Positions 52,083-54,095 of a stretch of DNA of 54,095 bases are shown piece after piece (position 1 is the stretch's first letter; every line of letters begins with the position of its first letter). Position numbers and translations under genes: made by a program. Under the pieces are notes generated by a model. That model had not been told where the DNA came from, searched no databases, and saw only the letters and a program-made list of their open reading frames with translations. The stretch is from Streptomyces sp. NWU339 (GTDB lineage: Bacteria; Actinomycetota; Actinomycetes; Streptomycetales; Streptomycetaceae): assembly GCF_003143855.1 (NCBI RefSeq), contig NZ_QFRK01000047.1:30-54124 (forward strand), written 5' to 3'.

Positions 52083-53579
52083 TCAGCGGATGTTGCCCAT
52101 GAGCGACTTGACCTTGCTGCGGTACATCCACACCGCGACACCGGCGACCACGGCGAGGGTGGCCTCCATCGCGACGACCCCCGACCCGTTCAGGTCGACG
52201 CCGGCGATGGAGAGCAGGCCGGTCGTGGCGTCACCGGCGGTGACGGCCAGGAACCACACGCCCATCATCTGCGAGGCGTACTTCACGGGCGCCATCTTCG
52301 TGGTGACCGACAGGCCGACCGGGGAGAGCAGCAGCTCACCGACGGTCTGCGTGAAGTAGATCGCCACCAGCCACATCGCCGCCGCCTTGTGACCGCCCTC
52401 GGCGATGGACAGCGGGGCGAGGAACAGGAAGAAGGACGCGCCGACCAGCACCAGACCGGAGCCGAACTTCACGATCGTGCTGGGCTCCTTGCCGCGCCGG
52501 TTCAGCGCCAGCCAGAACCAGGCGAAGACCGGGGCCAGCGCCATGATCAGGACCGGGTTGACCGACTGGTACCAGGAGACCGGGAACTCCCAGCCGAAGA
52601 CGCTGTTCTCGGCCGACGAGTCAGCGAAGATCGCCAGGGTCGAGCCGCCCTGGTCGTAGATCATCCAGAAGACGGCCGCGGCCACGAAGAACCAGATGTA
52701 CGCGGACATCTTCGACTGCTCGGCCTGGTCCAGGCTCCGGTCGCGCTTGATACGGACCAGCACCAGCACCGGGATGATCACGCCGAGCAGCGTCAGCGGG
52801 ACCAGGATCCAGTTCAGGGTGTAGTTGCCGGAGAAGCCGACGATGGCGTAGGCGACGACGGCGACGCCGGCCCAGAGGGCTGCCTTGCGCAGCGTGGAGG
52901 ACTTCTCCGCGGCGGACAGCGGCTTGGGCACGACGCTGGAGTGCGCGGCGAGGTGACGGCTGCCCAGCAGGAACTGGAGCAGGCCGAGCCCCATGCCGAC
53001 CGCGGCGAGCCCGAAGCCCAGGTGCCAGCTGACGCCCTCACCGACGGTGCCGATGATCAGCGGCGAGAAGAAGGCACCGAGGTTGATGCCCATGTAGAAG
53101 ATGGTGAAGCCACCGTCACGACGCGGGTCGTCCGGACCGTCGTAGAGCTGGCCGACCATCGTGGAGATGTTGGCCTTCAGCAGACCGGAGCCGAGGGCGA
53201 CCAGGCCGAGGCCCGCGTAGAAGGTGCCGGCGGACGGCAGGGCCAGCGTCAGGTGGCCGAGCATGACGATCGCGCCGGCGACGGCGACGGTCTTGCGCGG
53301 ACCCAGAACACGGTCGCCGAACCAGCCGCCCGGCATCGTGAGCAGGTACACCAGCGACAGGTACACCGAGTAGATGGCCGTCGCCGTGCCGGCGTTCAGG
53401 CCCATGCCGCCCGGGGCGACGAGGTACAGCGGGAGCAGAGCTCGCATGCCGTAGTAGGAGAACCGCTCCCACATCTCGGTCATGAAGAGAGTGGCCAGTC
53501 CGCGGGGGTGGCCGAAGAAGGTCTTCTCGGAGCCGGGGGTGCCGGGTGAGACCGAGTCCTTCGTCAGGCTGGACGCCAT
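52083..53579 (-). CDS. POT/PTR-family proton-coupled oligopeptide transporter
   Basis: The 498-residue major-facilitator protein imports di- and tripeptides with protons. The POT signature begins FFGHPRGLATLFMTEMWERFSYYGMRALLPLYLV (ExxERFxYYG), followed by GGWFGDRVLGPRKTV and GLLKANISTMVGQLY. FYMGINLGAFFSPLIIGTVGE is the conserved second motif, and the end half has QTVGELLLSPVGLSV and MMGVWFLAVTAGD. Fourteen membrane segments are plausible. ATG 53579 has AAGGAAC upstream. The region before it (53580-54090) carries its promoter, which I could not place. Confidence 0.95.
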   Translation of the reverse strand: MASSLTKDSVSPGTPGSEKTFFGHPRGLATLFMTEMWERFSYYGMRALLPLYLVAPGGMGLNAGTATAIYSVYLSLVYLLTMPGGWFGDRVLGPRKTVAVAGAIVMLGHLTLALPSAGTFYAGLGLVALGSGLLKANISTMVGQLYDGPDDPRRDGGFTIFYMGINLGAFFSPLIIGTVGEGVSWHLGFGLAAVGMGLGLLQFLLGSRHLAAHSSVVPKPLSAAEKSSTLRKAALWAGVAVVAYAIVGFSGNYTLNWILVPLTLLGVIIPVLVLVRIKRDRSLDQAEQSKMSAYIWFFVAAAVFWMIYDQGGSTLAIFADSSAENSVFGWEFPVSWYQSVNPVLIMALAPVFAWFWLALNRRGKEPSTIVKFGSGLVLVGASFFLFLAPLSIAEGGHKAAAMWLVAIYFTQTVGELLLSPVGLSVTTKMAPVKYASQMMGVWFLAVTAGDATTGLLSIAGVDLNGSGVVAMEATLAVVAGVAVWMYRSKVKSLMGNIR

Positions 53580-54090
53580 GGTCGTTCCTTGCTGGTCGGG
53601 ACGCGTAGCGCAAGCGGGTACGCGCCCGGTGGGGGGCGGCCGGCACCGGCGGGCCGTGCCGTCCACCCCACGCCCCTGGGGAATCCGCTCCGGATCACGG
53701 AGCGGGGGACGGCGACCACCGGGATCCACGCCGCTACGCGCGTCGATGTGCGTAGCGGCCCGGCCATAGGTCATTGCTTACGAGGCCGGCGGGAAGCCGA
53801 CCGGCACGCAAAAGAGACCTTCAGCGGCAACTGCGCCAAAGGTCCCCGTGGTGCAACAGGCGTTGGTTCACCATACGGCAGGACAGTGCCGGATATGGAA
53901 GGACTTGAGACAGGGATCACAGGTCCCGAGGGAACCGTGATCACTCATTCGAAGGTTCTTTTCAGGATCGCACCCCACAGTTCCAGGCCCCTCTCGCGGG
54001 CCCCGAGGTGAGAAACAGGTGTGCGCGCGGTAAGAACCGGCCGTCGTGATCACACCCCGGACCGTGTCGCGGCGGGACTACCATCAGTGC
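53580..54090. other. Upstream region of the transporter, no gene
   Basis: This 511-base gene-free stretch has locally lower GC between 53805 and 53970. The palindrome GTGATCAC occurs twice, at 53937-53944 and 54046-54053. CGCTACGCGCGTCGATGTGC and GCGTAGCGG at 53721-53757 form an imperfect hairpin. Open frames here show no coding bias. Confidence 0.5.
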
Positions 54091-54095
54091 ATGAC
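54079..54095 (+). promoter_or_regulatory. Possible leaderless gene start at the right edge
   Basis: TACCAT (54079-54084) lies 6 bases before an ATG at 54091 at the very end of the window. That layout would fit a leaderless transcript of a gene mostly outside the window. No clear -35 box is seen. Confidence 0.3.

Overview
The window is very GC-rich. Its codon use, frequent GTG/TTG starts, GTGA/ATGA gene overlaps, Rpf-type muralytic enzymes, a SigB-like sigma factor with partner-switching genes, and a tRNA-Leu with anticodon UAA identical in layout to bldA all point to a Streptomyces chromosome, in the conserved core and not an arm. From memory the gene order resembles the S. coelicolor region between the sigI locus and mfd. 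That comparison is recall, not a search.

Left part (1-15.5 kb): a GNAT acetyltransferase; a two-gene FtsX/MacB-type ABC system; mfd; a small antitoxin-like protein; a secreted HNH nuclease lipoprotein; a membrane protein translationally coupled to a soluble Ser/Thr kinase; a SurA-like lipoprotein started at TTG; mazG; and a cytochrome P450. Centre-left (15.6-22 kb): two resuscitation-promoting factors, the second behind a ydaO-type c-di-AMP riboswitch, then eno, a strong terminator, and the divIC-DUF501-ppx run.

Centre (21.7-26 kb): the 3' end of ppx is followed by three degenerate copies of its own tail. A RelE/RelB-type toxin-antitoxin pair sits between the last two. Then comes ndh, preceded by one strong and one weaker Rex-like operator, and a cyclopropane fatty acid synthase-like methyltransferase. 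From 26 to 29.5 kb a second FtsX-type ABC system lies on the minus strand. At 29.9 kb is bldA, followed by a broken cutA-like gene and about 500 bases of apparent remnants.

Right part (30.9-54 kb): a Bax-inhibitor-like membrane protein; small hypothetical genes; a thiolase with a TetR-type operator and a 53-bp tandem repeat in its leader; an SGNH hydrolase; cystathionine beta-synthase; and an RpiR-type regulator. A PLP decarboxylase is divergent from the histidine-utilisation operon hutU - M20 hydrolase - hutF - hutI, whose first three genes overlap by 4 bases. After that come a membrane protein with a sigma-like N-terminus and a ricin-B C-terminus; sigI and its divergent anti-anti-sigma and anti-sigma genes; and a POT-family peptide transporter. 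The right edge holds only the first bases of another possible gene.

The most interesting signals are the repeated ppx tails around the toxin-antitoxin pair, bldA next to gene remnants, the M20 hydrolase that may supply the missing deformylase step of histidine breakdown, and the lectin-bearing sigma-like membrane protein.
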